Positions 36,601 through 51,600 of a DNA stretch of 64,000 bases are shown here, piece after piece (position 1 is the first letter of the stretch; each line of letters opens with the position of its first letter). The DNA lies in contig NC_088296.1 of assembly GCF_032854445.1 (NCBI RefSeq), forward strand, positions 870,001-934,000, written 5' to 3'. Made by a program: the position numbers and the translations under genes. The notes under the pieces were generated by a model. The model ran no database searches. It was not told the DNA's origin and was given only the letters and a program-made list of their open reading frames with translations. The stretch comes from Liolophura sinensis. Its lineage: Eukaryota; Mollusca; Polyplacophora; Chitonida; Chitonidae.

Positions 36601-39600
36601 TGACACTATTGTACATGTATCATGTTTAGGGCTATCACCGTAAAAGTCCACCTGACAGTCATGACAAACCTAGACTGGTCACTCACATTGACACCACTGT
36701 ACATGTATCATGTTTAGGGCTATCACCGTAAAAGTCCACCTGACAGTCATGACAAACCTAGACTGGTCACTCACATTGACACCACTGTACATGTATCATG
36801 TTTAGGGCTATCACCGTAAAAGTCCACCTGACAGTCATGACAAACCTAGACTGGTCACTCACATTGACACTATTGTACATGTATCATGTTTAGGGCTATC
36901 ACCGTAAAAGTCCACCTGACAGTCACGACAAACCTAGACTGGTCACTCACATTGACACTATTGTACATGTATCATGTTTAGGGCTATCACCGTAAAAGTC
37001 CACCTGACAGTCATGACAAACCTAGACTGGTCACTCACATTGACACCACTGTACATGTATCATGTTTAGGGCTATCATCGTAAAAGTCCATCTGACAGTC
37101 ATGACAAACCTAGACTGGTCACTCACATTGACACTATTGTACATGTATCATGTTTAGTGCTATCACCGTAAAAGTCCATCTGACAGTCATGACAAACCTA
37201 GACTCGTCACTCACATTGACACCACCGGCCCGGATAGCACAGTTGGTAGAGCGTCCGCTTCGGGACCGGTAGATCTGGGATCAATCCTTGATCGAGTCAC
37301 ACCTAAGACTTTAAAAGAGGAAGTTGTAACTTCCTCGCTTGGCGTTCAGCAAGAAGGGGATAGTGCAATGACTGGTTGACCCGTATCAGTATAATGGCTT
37401 GGGCGGGGCGGCTTACTTGCCTTCGGTAAGTCGTCTCAGTGAAGCAGCACTAAATAAAAGAGCGGTGGAAATCCGTCCTGCTACAAGGAGGCACGTTACA
37501 CGTACATGCACCCTAAAGACTCCTTCGTCATCATATGACTAAAAAATTGTTGAGTACGACGTTAAACCCCAAGCACTCACTCACTCACTCACATTGACAC
37601 CATTGTACATGTATCATGTTTAGGGCTATCACCGTAAAAGTCCACCTGACAGTCATGACAAACTTACTCGTCACTCACACTGACACCATTGTACATGTAT
37701 CATGTTTCATGTTTAGGGCTATCACCGTAAAAGTCCATCTGACAGTCATGACAAACCTAGACTCGTCACTCACATTGACACCACTGTACACATATCATGT
37801 TTCATGTTTAGGGCTATCACCGTAAAAGTCCATCTGACAGTCATGACAAACCTCGACTGGTCACTCACATTGACACCACTGTACATGTATCATGTTTAGG
37901 GCTATCACCGTAAAAGTCCATCTGACAGTCATGACAAACCTAGACTCATCACTCACACTGACACCATTGTACACGTATCATGTTTAGGGCTATCATCGTA
38001 AAAGTCCACCCGACAGTCATGACAAACCTAGACTCGTCATTCACATTGACACCACTGTACACGTATCATGTTTAGGGCTATCACCGTAAAAGTCCATCTG
38101 ACAGTCATGACAAACCTAGACTCATCACTCACACTGACACCATTGTACACGTATCATGTTTAGGGCTATCATCATAAAAGTCCACACGACAGTCATGACA
38201 AACCTAGACTGGTCACTCACATTGACACCACTGTGCACGTATCATGTTTCATGTTTAGGGCTATCACCGTAAAAGTCCACCCGACAGTCATGACAAACCT
38301 AGACTCGTCACTCACATTGACACCACTGTACATGTATCATGTTTCATGTTTAGGGCTATCACCGTAAAAGTCCATCTGACAGTCATGACAAACCTAGATT
38401 CATCACTCACACTGACACCATTGTACATGTATCATGTTTAGGGCTATCATCGTAAAAGTCCACCCGACAGTCATGACAAACCTAGACTCGTCACTCACAT
38501 TGACACCAATGTACACGTATCATGTTTCATGTTTAGGGCTATCACAGTAAAAGTCCATCTGACAGTCATGACAAACCTAGACTCGTCACTCACATTGACA
38601 CCATTGTACACGTATTATGTTTAGGGCTATCATCGTAAAAGTCCATCTGACAGTCATGACAAACCTAGACTGGTCACTCACATTGACACCAATGTACACG
38701 TATCATGTTTCATGTTTAGGGCTATCACTGTAAAAGTCCATCTGACAGTCATGACAAACCTAGACTCGTCACTCACATTGACACCATTGTACACGTATTA
38801 TGTTTAGGGCTATCACCGTAAAAGTCCATCTGACAGTCATGACAAACCTAGACTCGTCACTCACATTGACACCACTGTACACGTATCATGTTTAGGGCTA
38901 TCATCGTAAAAGTCCACCTGACAGTCATGACAAACCTAGACTCGTCACTCACATTGACACCACTGTACACGTATCATGTTTAGGGCTATCACCGTAAAAG
39001 TCCACCTCACAGTCATGACAAACTTAGACTCGTCACTCACACTGACACCATTGTACACGTATCATGTTTCATGTTTAGGGCTATCACCGTAAAAGTCCAC
39101 CCGACAGTCATGACAAACCTAGACTGGTCACTCACATTGACACCATTGTACATGTATCATGTTTAGGGCTATCACCGTAAAAGCCCATCTGACAGTCATG
39201 ACAAACCTAGACTCGTCACTCACATTGACACCACTGTACACGTATCATGTTTAGGGCTATCACGGTAAAAGTCCACCTGACAGTCATGACAAACCTAGAC
39301 TTGTCACTCACACTGACACCATTGTACATGTATCATGTTTAGGGCTATCACCGTAAAAGCCCATCTGACAGTCATGACAAACCTAGACTGGTCACTCACA
39401 TTGACACCATTGTACACGTATCATGTTTAGGGCTATCACCGTAAAAGTCCATCTGACAGTCATGACAAACCTAGACTCGTCACTCACATTGACACCACTG
39501 TACACGTATCATGTTTAGGGCTATCACCGTAAAAGTCCACCTGACAGTCATGACAAACTTAGACTCGTCACTCACACTGACACCATTGTACACGTATCAT

Positions 39601-42600
39601 GTTTCATGTTTAGGGCTATCACCGTAAAAGTCCACCCGACAGTCATGACAAACCTAGACTCGTCACTCACATTGACACTATTGTACACGTATGAAGTACA
39701 AGTAGACAATCACTTAGAAAGATGAAAGCTTTCAGACCAGTGTTTGTGCCTGTTTTGAACATGTCTCGCCTCCACTGTTTGTCTGATTCACCTCCAATAT
39801 GAATCTGCATCATCTCCATTAGTTGTCTCATTCACCTCTAATATGACTGCCTCACCTCCATTGTTTGTCTGATTCACCTCCAGTATGAATCTGCCTCACC
39901 TCTTTTGTTTGTCTGATTCACCTCAAATATGAATCTGCCTCACCTCTTTTGTTTGTCTGATTCACCTCCAATATGAATTTGCCTCACCTCCACTGGACTA
40001 ACTCCAGTATGAGTATGACTCACCTCCAGTATGAGTCTGACTAACTCCAGTATGAGTATGACTCCAGTATGAGTCTGACTCACCTACAGTATGAGTTTGA
40101 CTCACCTCCAGTATGAGTCTGACTCACCTCCAGTTTGAGTCTGACTCACCTCCAGTATGAGTCTGACTAATTCCAGTATGAGTCTGACTAACTCCAGTTT
40201 GAGTCTGACTCACCTCCTGTATGAGTCTGACTCACCTCCAGTTTGAGTCTGACTCACCTCCAGTTTGAGTCTGACTCACCTCCAGTTTGAGTCTGACTCA
40301 CCTCCAGTATGAGTCTGACTCACCTCCAGTATGAGTCTGACTAACTCCAGTATGAGTCTGACTCACCTCCAGTATGAGTCTGACTAACTCCAGTATGAGT
40401 CTGACTCACCTCCAGTATGAGTCTGACTAACTCCAGTATGAGTCTGACTCACCTCCAGTATAACCACACTACATTTGAGTAACATTTCGCAGAACATCCG
40501 AGCCTCATAAACTCCGTACTCAAAAGCTTTCTCTGGGCCTCGACTTTCGTGTATTTCTGTCAGCCGTTTACAAGATGACAAAATCGTCTGAAAAAGAAAC
40601 CACTTGTCACTTACTGAATTATGTAATTAAATCAAATCAAATCAATTTAAGTGAACATTCATGTAATTATAAACATGACGTGTATATCAGCCAAAATAAC
40701 AGGTCTGTGACTTCAACAAACAAGAAATCCCCACAAATCAGGCCACAAGAGGGCTGAATCTTCATGTCAGCACAAGCCGGGTTTCAGCGTGTAAAAAATA
40801 TAACCCCAACCCAAGTACATTATGTCGACACCATGTTTACAAAACTATTAGCTTCTCACTATTGCTAAATTATCCTTAAACATATCCGAAAAGCCATCTC
40901 CATATTTTGTAAAATAAGACTGTGTTCTGCTTAATTCATGTTTCTTGTCATTTGGCCTCTTTCATATCTTAACAAGGGTATTTTTTCATTGTTTGGTTAT
41001 TAAACAGCTTTCATCATTATTTCTATCACATCTATGATGGCCTCAACTTGTGTCCTGTTGCTTCCACGTACATGTGAATTGGCAAATTGTTGGATGTGTA
41101 TGCAACTGTTGAGAAATCAGATACTCCTAGTAATTTAGAATGTAAATTTTTACCACAAAAATTAAAACTTCCCTTTGGAGAAAGTGGTATAATCCAAGTG
41201 AACATGGTGAAATATTATTCAACATGGACAATATAGGTCTTACTATTTTCTCAAAAAAGGACCCATGGTATATTTCCGGTTTTTTTTTCAAAACTCTCAA
41301 CCAATGGTTTCTTCAAGCTTGAACTTCATAATTGTAGAGCACATCCAACCGCATCATTTTCAATTTAGTCAGAAATCATGCAGCCTCAAAATGTGTCTAT
41401 AACAATATAGTGTACCTGTGTGTGTGCACGATAAATCACCACATAGTCCACGTCACTGTCAGGGGTAGACAACCCATACAGGTGGCTGCCAGCACGCGCA
41501 ATCATCAGAATCTGACTTGGGTCCAACTTACTGATATGGTCACCGATACTTTCCATCATGCTCACAAGGGAGCGCTGCTCCTCCTCAGAGACACCTGGTG
41601 GTGGAAAGGGGCAAACTTTTAACTGTAACATTGACTGTAATATGCAATATTTGGACACTTACCATTAAGTGTAGACAAGTACCCTCAGTTCTTGCTAATG
41701 CAATGATTGGGGGATTTAGGGCCTACTGTGTGGACAACACAAGCATTCAGATCTTCACACTCAAAGTTCATGCAATGTCCCACTACAAACCAGACCTGAA
41801 CAAGCTCAAGGGAAATTGGCTTATGATAAGATGACATCTATACATCAGCACTGGACAGCTGCTCCCGTTACACTCATTTGGCTGTACATGAGAAAGTAAC
41901 TCATAATCTAAGGCTATGTATTCTACGTTACCATGGTTTCCTGCACACACATGACTGACTTTGTAGCCTATAACTGAAATATTCTTGAGCTAAGCATTTC
42001 CTATAAACCCTAAGCAAAGAAATGGCCAGTTACCTGCAGCTATGGTCAGTAAGTTCATTATTCAATAAGTTAATTAGTAAGGTAGAGTAACAGCAAACAA
42101 ACAACAAACAAAACAAGTATTTATTTGACTGTTGGTTAAAGCTGTGATGTACGCAAGGTTTTGTCGCTTGTATGACAATCGTCAGCTTTATGGGAGAGTT
42201 GAGAAAAAACCACTGACCTTCAGCAGTTAACTGACAAATCTTCTGACTTTTAACCTTTCAATGACCTTTTACACAGCCCCAATTAATACAGAATAACGTG
42301 CCAATATCCACTTTATCCCTACCAGCCCCAACTCCCCCCCCCCCCCCCCACCCCTGCCTTCAACTTTCCAAAAAGAGAAAACTTACCTGGAAATGGTGTC
42401 AATGCCTGGCCTTTGACCCTGACCTTGGCCATCCATTTACCCAGAATTCCCTCCACATGCTGCTGAGGTGTGAAGTTGAATCCCTTGAGGTCAAGGCTGA
42501 GCTGATCCCTCCATGAAATCACCAGGTCAAAAATCTCTTGTTTAGAAACATCAGGATTCTGTAGCACGAATCATTCATATGTTTACTGACTGGCTGATTG

Positions 42601-45600
42601 ACCTTAAGCTTTATTACACAATCTCAAATGACAATTGTACTTGTTTGTACATATGATTTATTGACTAATGTGCTAGAATATCTTGTGCATTGGTTAAAGT
42701 CTAGTGCCAAGGGTACACATTTTCAATCTTAATGATGTAAGACTTCCAAAGACAAACTGATAAACCATGGAAATTGAACATACCAGTAACCATGGTAACA
42801 GAAGTCAACTTACCTTGTACAAAGAGCGGAGTTTGTCTACAGCTTGATGACCTTGAGGAGGTAGATTCTCTTGATTAAGTTCAAGGTCACAGGAGCATGG
42901 CCTTTGACCTTTCAGCAGGTTGTGCAGGTTGTTCAGTAAACTGTAACAGGCGTAAACTTGGAATGATATGTAGAGGATTTAGATATAGACAACCTGACAA
43001 TTAATGTGAGGCATGTGAGAAGATAAGACAATGTGAGAAATACAGAATATGTCAGATTCAGAACATCTGTGAGATGCAGAACCTCTGTAAGAATTGGAAC
43101 AGCTGTGAGATGTAGAACCTCTGTAAGAATTGGAACACCTGTGGGAGTTAGACTCTCTGTAAGAATTGGAACATCTGTGAGATGTGGAACCTCTGTAAGA
43201 ATTTGAACACCTGTGAGAGTTAAAACCTCTGTAAGAATTGCAACACCTGTGGGAGTTAGAACCTCTACAAAATTTAGAACAGCCACAGGATAGGGAAATT
43301 TTACAATTTCGAATTTCCGTGAAAGTTAAAAAAAAAAAGATTCAGAACATCTGTGATGGAAATTATGAGCACGGGCTAAGTTGTGAAAATCTATTCAAGT
43401 TCAATCTAGAAGATTTGCCAGACTGAGAAAAACTATTCAAGATTAAAACATCTGTGTGATTAATAGAAAATGTAGTATTTACAGTACATGTGCTATGGAA
43501 CATTCATAAAATATACAGCATCTGTTAAATATAGAAAATCTATGAAATTTGAAAGCATTTTAAAATTTTTAACAAAAATTTTCCTCTGTTTTCCTCTGGT
43601 GGTTTATCGTGGATGAGAATCCCTACACCAGTCATGCCCATAAACCTGGCTGTGTGATATGTTTACATGCCGATGTTCAAACCAAGCCTTGTAAAGCCAT
43701 GGGTCTATCCTCCCCCCACATCCCCCTGTGCTATCCCCCACCCTTCCCCCTCTGTTCCCCTCCTGGACAGGAATTCCTACACCAGTCATGCCCATAAACC
43801 TGGCTGTGTGATATGTGTACATCTACCATAATCTACATGTACCATAGTTCAACGTTAAACTTCAATCATATAAATGTGGTGAAAATAAACCTATAAATTG
43901 AAAGTCTAAAAATGTTGCTAATATTACTACCAGCTGACTTACCGGAATGACTCCGAGAAATCCTCTATTGTGACGGTTCCCCTCAGACCCATTTTGCCTG
44001 TCTTGCGTTTTTTGGCGATGCCCCCTATAGCCTGTCCACGGCACTGTTCCACAAATCCACGGAGACCTGGCAATAATTACAGCAGAGCTAACAGGGAAAG
44101 CTAAGTGACCAACAACGACAAGGTCACGTCCTATTCTTTCTCTTTGCTGATTTAACTTGGTTGTTCATCTGGGGGCTTAGAAAGCTTCTATAGTTCTCAA
44201 TTAATAGTTGTAAATATGGTGATTTGTAACTGAGATGCAGTATCCTACAATGGGTAATGTAACGGTATCCTACACTGGGTAATGTGACAGTATCCTACAT
44301 TAGGTAATGTAATGTTATCCTACACTGGGTAATGTAATGTTATCCTACACTGGGTAATGTGACAATATCCTACATTAGGTAATGTAATGTTATCCTACAC
44401 TGGGTAATGTGACAGTATCCTACATTAGGTAATGCAACAGTATCCTACATTGGGTAATGTGACAGTATCCTACATTAGGTAATGTAATGTTATCCTACAC
44501 TGGGTAATGTGACAGTATCCTACATTAGGTAATGTAACGGTATCCTACATTGGGTAATGTGACAGTATCCTACATTAGGTAATGTAACGGTATCCTACAT
44601 TGGGTAATGTGACAGTATCCTACAATAGGTAATGTAACGGTATCCTACATTAGGTAATGTAATGGTATCCTACATTGGGTAATGTGACAGTATCCTACAT
44701 TAGGTAATGTAACGGTATCCTACATAGGCACCAAACAGTAATGTATATAATAGCTAGAAGTTCTGAAATAGGCACTGTATAGTAATGTGTATAACAGCTA
44801 GAAGTTCTGAAATAGGCACTGTATAGTAATGTATATAACAGCTAGAAGTTCTGAAATAGACACTGTACAGTAATGTATATAATATCTAGAAGTTCTGAAA
44901 TAGGCACTGTATAGTAATGTATATAATAGCTAGAATTTCTGAAATAGGCATTGTATAGTAATGTATATAATAGCCAGAATTTCTGAAATATGCACTGTAT
45001 AGTAATGTATATAATAGCTAGAAGTTCTGAAATAGGCACTGTATAGTAATATGTATAACAGCTAGAAGTTCTGAAATATGCACTGTATAGTAATGTATAT
45101 GATAGCTAGAAGTTCTGAAATAGGCACTGTATAGTAATGTGCATAATAGCTAGAAGTTCTTAAATAGGTGCTGTAGAGTAATGTGTATAACAGCTAAAAG
45201 TTCTGAAATAGGCACTGTATAGTGATGTATATAATAGCCAGAATTTCTGAAATATGCACTGTATAGTAATGTATATAATAGCTAAAAGTTCTGAAATAGG
45301 CATTGTATAGTAATGTATATAATAGCTAGAAACTCTGAAATAGGCATTGTATAGTAATGTATATAATAGCTAGAATTTTTGAAATAGGCACTGTATAGTA
45401 ATGTGTATAACAGCTAAAAGTTCTGAAAAAGGCACTGTATAGAAATGTATATAATAGCTAGAAGTTCTGAAATAGGCACTGTGTAGTAATGTATATAATA
45501 GCTAGAAGTTCTGAAATAGGCACCAAATAGTAATGTATATAACAGCTAGAAGTTCTGAAATAGGCACTGTGTAGTAATGTATATAATAGCTAGAAGTTCT

Positions 45601-48600
45601 GAAATAGGCACATATATATAATGTATATAATAGCTAGAAGTCCTGAAATAGGCACTGTGTAGTAATGTGTATAACAGCTAAAAGTTCTGAAATAGACACT
45701 GTATAGTAATGTTTATAATAGCTAGAAGTTCTGAAATATGCACTGTATAGTAATGTATATAATAGCCAGAAGTTCTTAAATAGGCACTGGCTCAGTCGAT
45801 TAGTGCGCTAGCACAGGGTAATGACCGAGGAACCTCTCACCAATTCGGTCGCTGTGAGTTCATGTCCAGCTCATGCTGGCTTCCTCTCCGGCCGTAAGTG
45901 GGAAGGTCTGCGAGCAACCTGCGGATGGTCGTGGGTTTCCCCCGGGCTGTGTCCTGGTTTCCACCCACCATAACGCTGGCCGCCGTCGTATAAGTGAAAT
46001 ATTCTTGAATACGGCGTAAAACACCAATCAAATAAATAAGTAAATAAATAGGCACTGTATGGTACTGTGCCATTACTGTAGTTTGTGGCTGAAAGTATTT
46101 CTCAAGGACTTCAAGTATCTAAAAATGTACCTCCCCAGAAACCTTCATGAACCACTCAGCTTTAATAATGATATTCATTGATGACATTTTTGTAGTTTTT
46201 TATCAGTCCATTTAGAACATTTAACAATAAAAGATGTCCAACAAATTCAAATAAACTCTACACCAAGGCCATTAAAAACTCTCAACAAACTTCAAACTTA
46301 CTCTCAAGAGCAAGGAAAGTCTTGTTTCCTGATTGCTTACTTAGCCAAGTAGTTTGCTAACGGCTTGCTAATACTGAACTAGTGGTAATTTAGTGGCTTT
46401 CAAGTAGTGAGCTAATAGCTTGTGAGCATTTTTTCAGCTAGTGGCTTATGAGGGAACAGCTAGTGGTTAGTGAATGATGAGCTAGTGGCTTGTGAGTGAT
46501 GAGCTAGTGGAGCTAGTGGCTTGTGAGTGATGAGCTAGTGGCTTGTGAGGGAAGAGCTAGTGGCTTGTGAGTGATAAGCTAGTGGTTAGTGAGTGGTGAG
46601 CTGGTGGCTTGTGAGGGAAGAGCTTGTGGTTAGTGAGTGGTGAGCTAGTGGCTTGTGAGTGATGAGCTAGTGGTTAGTGAGTGGTGAGCTAGTGGCTTGT
46701 GCGTGATGAGCTAGTGGTTAGTGAGTGGTGAGCTAGTGGCTTGTGAGTGATGAGCTAGTGGCTAGTGACTGATGAGCTAGTGGTTAGTGAGTGGTGAGCT
46801 GGTGGCTTGTGAGTGATGAGCTAGTGGCTTGTGAGGGAAGAGCTAATGGCTTGTGAGTGATGAGCTAGTGGTTAGTGAGTGGTGAGCTAGTGGCTTGTGA
46901 GTGATGAGTTAGTGGCTTGAGAGGGAAGAGCTATGGCTTGTGACTGATGAGCTAGTGGTTAGTGAGTGGTGAGCTAGTGGCTTGTGAGTGATGAGCTAGT
47001 GGCTTGTGAGGGAATAGCTAGTGGCTTGTGAGTGATGAGCTAGTGGTTAGTGAGTGGTGAGCTAGTGGCTAGTGACTGATGAGCTAGTGGTTAGTGACTG
47101 ATGAGCTAGTTGCTTGTGAGTGATGAGCTAGTGGTTAGTGAGTGGTGAGCTTGTGGCTTGTGAGTGATGAGCTAGTGGCTAGTGACTGATGAGCTAGTGG
47201 CTTGTGAGTGATGAGCTAGTGGTTAGTGAGTGGTGAGCTGGTGGCTTGTGAGTGATGAGCTAATGGCTTGTGAGTGATGAGCTAGTGGCTAGTGACTGAT
47301 GAGCTAGTGGCTTGTGAGTGATGAGCTAGTGGTTAGTGAGTGGTGAGCTAGTGGCTTGTGAGTGATGAGCTAGTGGTTAGTGAGTGGTGAGCTAGTGGCT
47401 TGTGAGGGAAGAGCTAGTGGCTTGTGAGTGAAGAGCTTGTGGTTAGTGAGTGGTGAGCTTGTGAGTGATGAGCTAGTGGCTAGTGACTGATGAGCTAGTG
47501 GCTTGTGAGTGATGAGCTAGTGGTTAGTGAGTGGTGAGCTAGTGGCTTGTGAGGGAAGAGCTAGTGGCTTGTGAGTAATGAGACAGTGGTTAGTGAGTGG
47601 TGAGCTAGTGGCTTGTGAGTGATGAGCTTGTGGTTAGTGAGTGGTGAACTAATGGCTTGTGAGGGAAGAGATAGTGGCTTGTGAGTAATGAGACAGTGGT
47701 TAGTGAGTGGTGAGCTACATGTAGTTGGTTGTGAGGCTGACCTAGTTGCTTGTGATGGAAGAGCTAGTAGCTTGAGGGGTGAGCTATTACTTCTGAATGG
47801 TGAGCTAGAGGCTTGCAAAGTGGTGAGCTAGTAGTTGAAGAACGGTAAGCTACTTGCTTGTGAGTGGAGAGCTACATTTAGTAGCTTGCTATTGGTGATC
47901 TAGTTGTTTGCAAGTGATTTAGTCAGATGGTTGTGAGTGGTGAGCTAGTCGCTTTCTTGTGGTGAGTTATTTGTCTATCACTGAGAACATATAACCCTGT
48001 TAACAGGTCTACATTTTGTAAATCAAACTCACCCATAAGCTGTTTATGATCCAGCATCTCTCTCAGTGACTTCCAGTCCTCGTCTTCAAACAACACTGCC
48101 CCCTGGTGGCAGAACAGTGCCTCAGCAAATCTTGACTTCCCTTTCGCCAGACAGTGTACCAGATGGTAAAGTTCTATAGCGTACAGCCAACCCTGAAGAA
48201 AATGCAGAAATGTATAGGTATGTATGCCTGGGGTTTAACGTCGTACTTACCAAGTCTTCAGTCATATGACGCTGAGGAGTCATTAGGTGTGTGTACATAT
48301 ACTCTGACTAGCCCATGCAACCAAAGTGCTGCTGCCACTGAAGTATCATGTCAAAGACACCAAAAACAACACCCCACCCAGTCACATTATACTGACACCA
48401 GGCCAACCAGTCCTGTTTCCTTGCTCTAACCTCTAACTGCTGAGCACCAAATGAAGCAGCAGCAAGTAGCCCATGAAAGTCTTCTGTATAACTTGACTTG
48501 AATTTTGTCCTGTGGTTTCTCAACTTTGAGGCAAATGCGCTAAGCATTAGGCCACCAAAGCAGCCAAAGCAGATTTTTTCCCTGAAAACATGCCAGACTA

Positions 48601-51600
48601 TGTTGAATGTATGTTCTTAGATCAGCTACTCAACCTATTCAACTCATGATCTTTACTTGAAAAACTTAAAAGCCAGATCCTTGTCTCTAATTCATCGGAA
48701 ATCAGAGCATCCAGTTTAACCCAACAAAACTTTGGAATATCACTAATAACTTTCCCACCTGTGACAAGTTACAGTTGTTTGGAACGTTACCGACAAACTT
48801 TGGCGTGTCACTATTAACTTTCCCACCTGTGACAAGTTACAGTTGTTTCGAACGTTACCAACAAACTTTGGCATCTCACTATTAACTTTCCCACCTGTGA
48901 CAAGTTACAGTTGTTTGGAACGTTACCGACAAACTTTGGCGTGTCACTATTAACTTTCCCACCTGTGACAAGTTACAGTTATTTGGAACGTTACTGACAA
49001 ACTTTGGCATCTCACTATTAACTTTCCCACCTGTGACAAGTTACAGTTGTTTCGAACGTTACCGACAAACTTTGGCATCTCACTATTCCCTTTCCCACCT
49101 GTGACAAGTTACAGTTATTTGGAACGTTACCGACAAACTTTGGCGTGTCACTATTAACTTTCCCACCTGTGAAAAGTTACAGTTGTTTGGAACGTTACCG
49201 ACAAACTTTGGCGTGTCACTATTAACTTTCCCACCTTTGACAAGTTACAGTTATTTGGAACGTTACCAACAAACTTTGGCGTGTCACTATTAACTTTCCC
49301 ACCTGTGAAAAGTTACAGTTGTTTCGAACGTTACCGACAAACTTTGGCATCTCACTATTAACTTTCCTACCTGTGACAAGTTACAGTTATTTGGAACGTT
49401 ACCGACAAACTTTGGCGTGTCACTATTAACTTTCCCACCTGTGACAAGTTACAGTTATTTGGAATGTTACCGATAAACTTTGGCGTGTCACTATTAACTT
49501 TCCCACCTGTGACAAGTTACAGTTATTTGGAACGTTACCAACAAACTTTGGCGTGTCACTATTAACTTTCCCACCTGTGACAAGTTACAGTTATTTGGAA
49601 CGTTACCAACAAACTTTGGCATCTCACTATTAACTTTCCAACCTGTGACAAGTTACAGTTATTTGGAACGTTACCGACAAACCTTGGCGTGTCACTATTA
49701 ACTTTCCCACCTTTGACAAGTTACAGTTATTTGGAACGTTATCGACAAACTTTGGCATCTCACTATTAACTTTCCCACCTGTGACAAGATACAGTTGTTT
49801 CGAACGTTACCAACAAACTTTGGCATCTCACTATTAACTTTCCCACCTGGAACTGGGGTGCAGGGAACTGGGGTGCAGGACCTGGGGTGCAGGGACCTGG
49901 TGTGCAGGGAACTGGGGTGCAGGGAACAGGGGTACAGGGAACTGGGGTGCAGGACCTGGGGTGCAGGGAACTGGGGTAGAGGGAACAGGGGTAGAGGGAA
50001 ATGGGGTGCAGGCAACTGGGGTGCAGTGAAGTGGGGTACAGGGAACTGGGGTACAGTGAACTGGGGAGTAGGGAACTGGGGTGCAGTGAACTGGGGTGCA
50101 GGATCTGGGGTGCAGGGAACTGGGGTAGAGAGAACGGGGGTAGAGGGAAATGGGGTGCAGGCAACTGGGGTGCAGTGAACTGGGATACAGGGATCTGGGG
50201 TACAGTGAACTCGGGAGCAGGGAACTGGGGTACAGTGAACTGGGGTGCAGGACCTGGGGTGCAGGGAACTGGGGTAGAGGGAACGGGGGTAGAGGGAACG
50301 GGGGTAGAGGGAAATGGGGTGCAGGCAACTGGGGTGCAATGAACTGGGGTGTAGGGAACAGGGGTGCAGGGAACTGGGTTGCAGGAACTGAGGTGCAGGG
50401 AACTGGGGTGCACAGAACTGGGGTGCAGGAACTGGGGTGAGGGAACTGGGGTGCAGGGAACTGGGGTGCAGGAACTGGGGTGCAGGAACTGGGGTGCAGG
50501 GAACTGGGGTGCAGGGAACTGGGGTACAGGGAACTGGGTGCAGGGAACTGGGGTGCAGGGAACTGAGGTGCAGGGAACTGGGGTGCAGAGAACTGGGGTG
50601 CAGGGAACTGGGGTGCAGGGAACTGGGGTACAGGGAACTGGGGTGCAGAGAACTGGGGTGCAGGGAACAGGGGTGTAGGGAACTGGGGTACAGAGAACTG
50701 GGGTGCAGGGAATTGGGGTACAGAGAACTGGGGTACAGGGAACTGGGTTGCAGGGAACTGGGGAGCACAGAACTAGGGTGCAGGAACTGGGGTGCAGGGA
50801 ACTGAGGTGCAGGGAACTGGGGTGCAGGGAACTGGGGTGCAGGGAACTGGGATGTCAGTGCCCTTCACCAGTTATAATACCTTATTACAAACTTCTAATT
50901 TCAACCTCTACTTTGACTCCCTTTCATAATTTTGTTATTTATCTAATTAATGGTTGCACCAAACTTAATTTGCCATACATAAGAATTTTTCACTTATGCA
51001 TTCGTGTGAATAAATTATTATGTGAAACATAATAATTTTAAGTATTAAAAACAGAGGATGGTCTGTTGTTATAGCAACCCACCATATCAATGACATCACT
51101 CTGGTCTCTCAGATGTGTGTTGGCTGGAGACAGGAACTTGTCGTCATGGGAGACATACACGATGAAGAGGACATTGTGTCGTGCCTGTTCCCCTCGCTCT
51201 CGCTGGGAGGCCCCATACCATGGACATGTAAGCAGCACACCACACAACAGGCGCTTACACTGATCTGTCAATCAACAGGAATCAATTGAAGTCTCATTTT
51301 TATTCATCTATGTTTTATTTGATTGTTTTGTTTTAAAGGCATCTAAAACTCTTTATATATCATGGGATAAATAAATTTCTTTTAAATATCACACCCTTAT
51401 TCTACATGTAAGTCTAGCTCTCTTTATACTGCATTAATGCCATTGTCCCAGCTGAATAATATTTAACATATACAAAGGCAGGCATCTGACAAACCTCCTA
51501 ACTTACAGCCACAGTCAAAGCAGCCAGAGCTGGATTTGAGCATGTGACCTTGTTGTTCAAGGACATAATCATTGCAGAGTAAGCCGTCTGAGTCTCAGTC

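Noticed and set aside
42298-42516. + strand 72-codon frame
   Set aside because: Antisense shadow of exon 7 and the poly-C tract.
47561-47818. Serine/leucine-rich 85-codon - strand frame
   Set aside because: It is contained in the 22-bp array of intron 4.
49698-50768. Proline/serine-rich 356-codon - strand frame
   Set aside because: Read-through of the 15-bp array and the end of the 68-bp array; no splice support, although it lies in an intron of a - strand gene.
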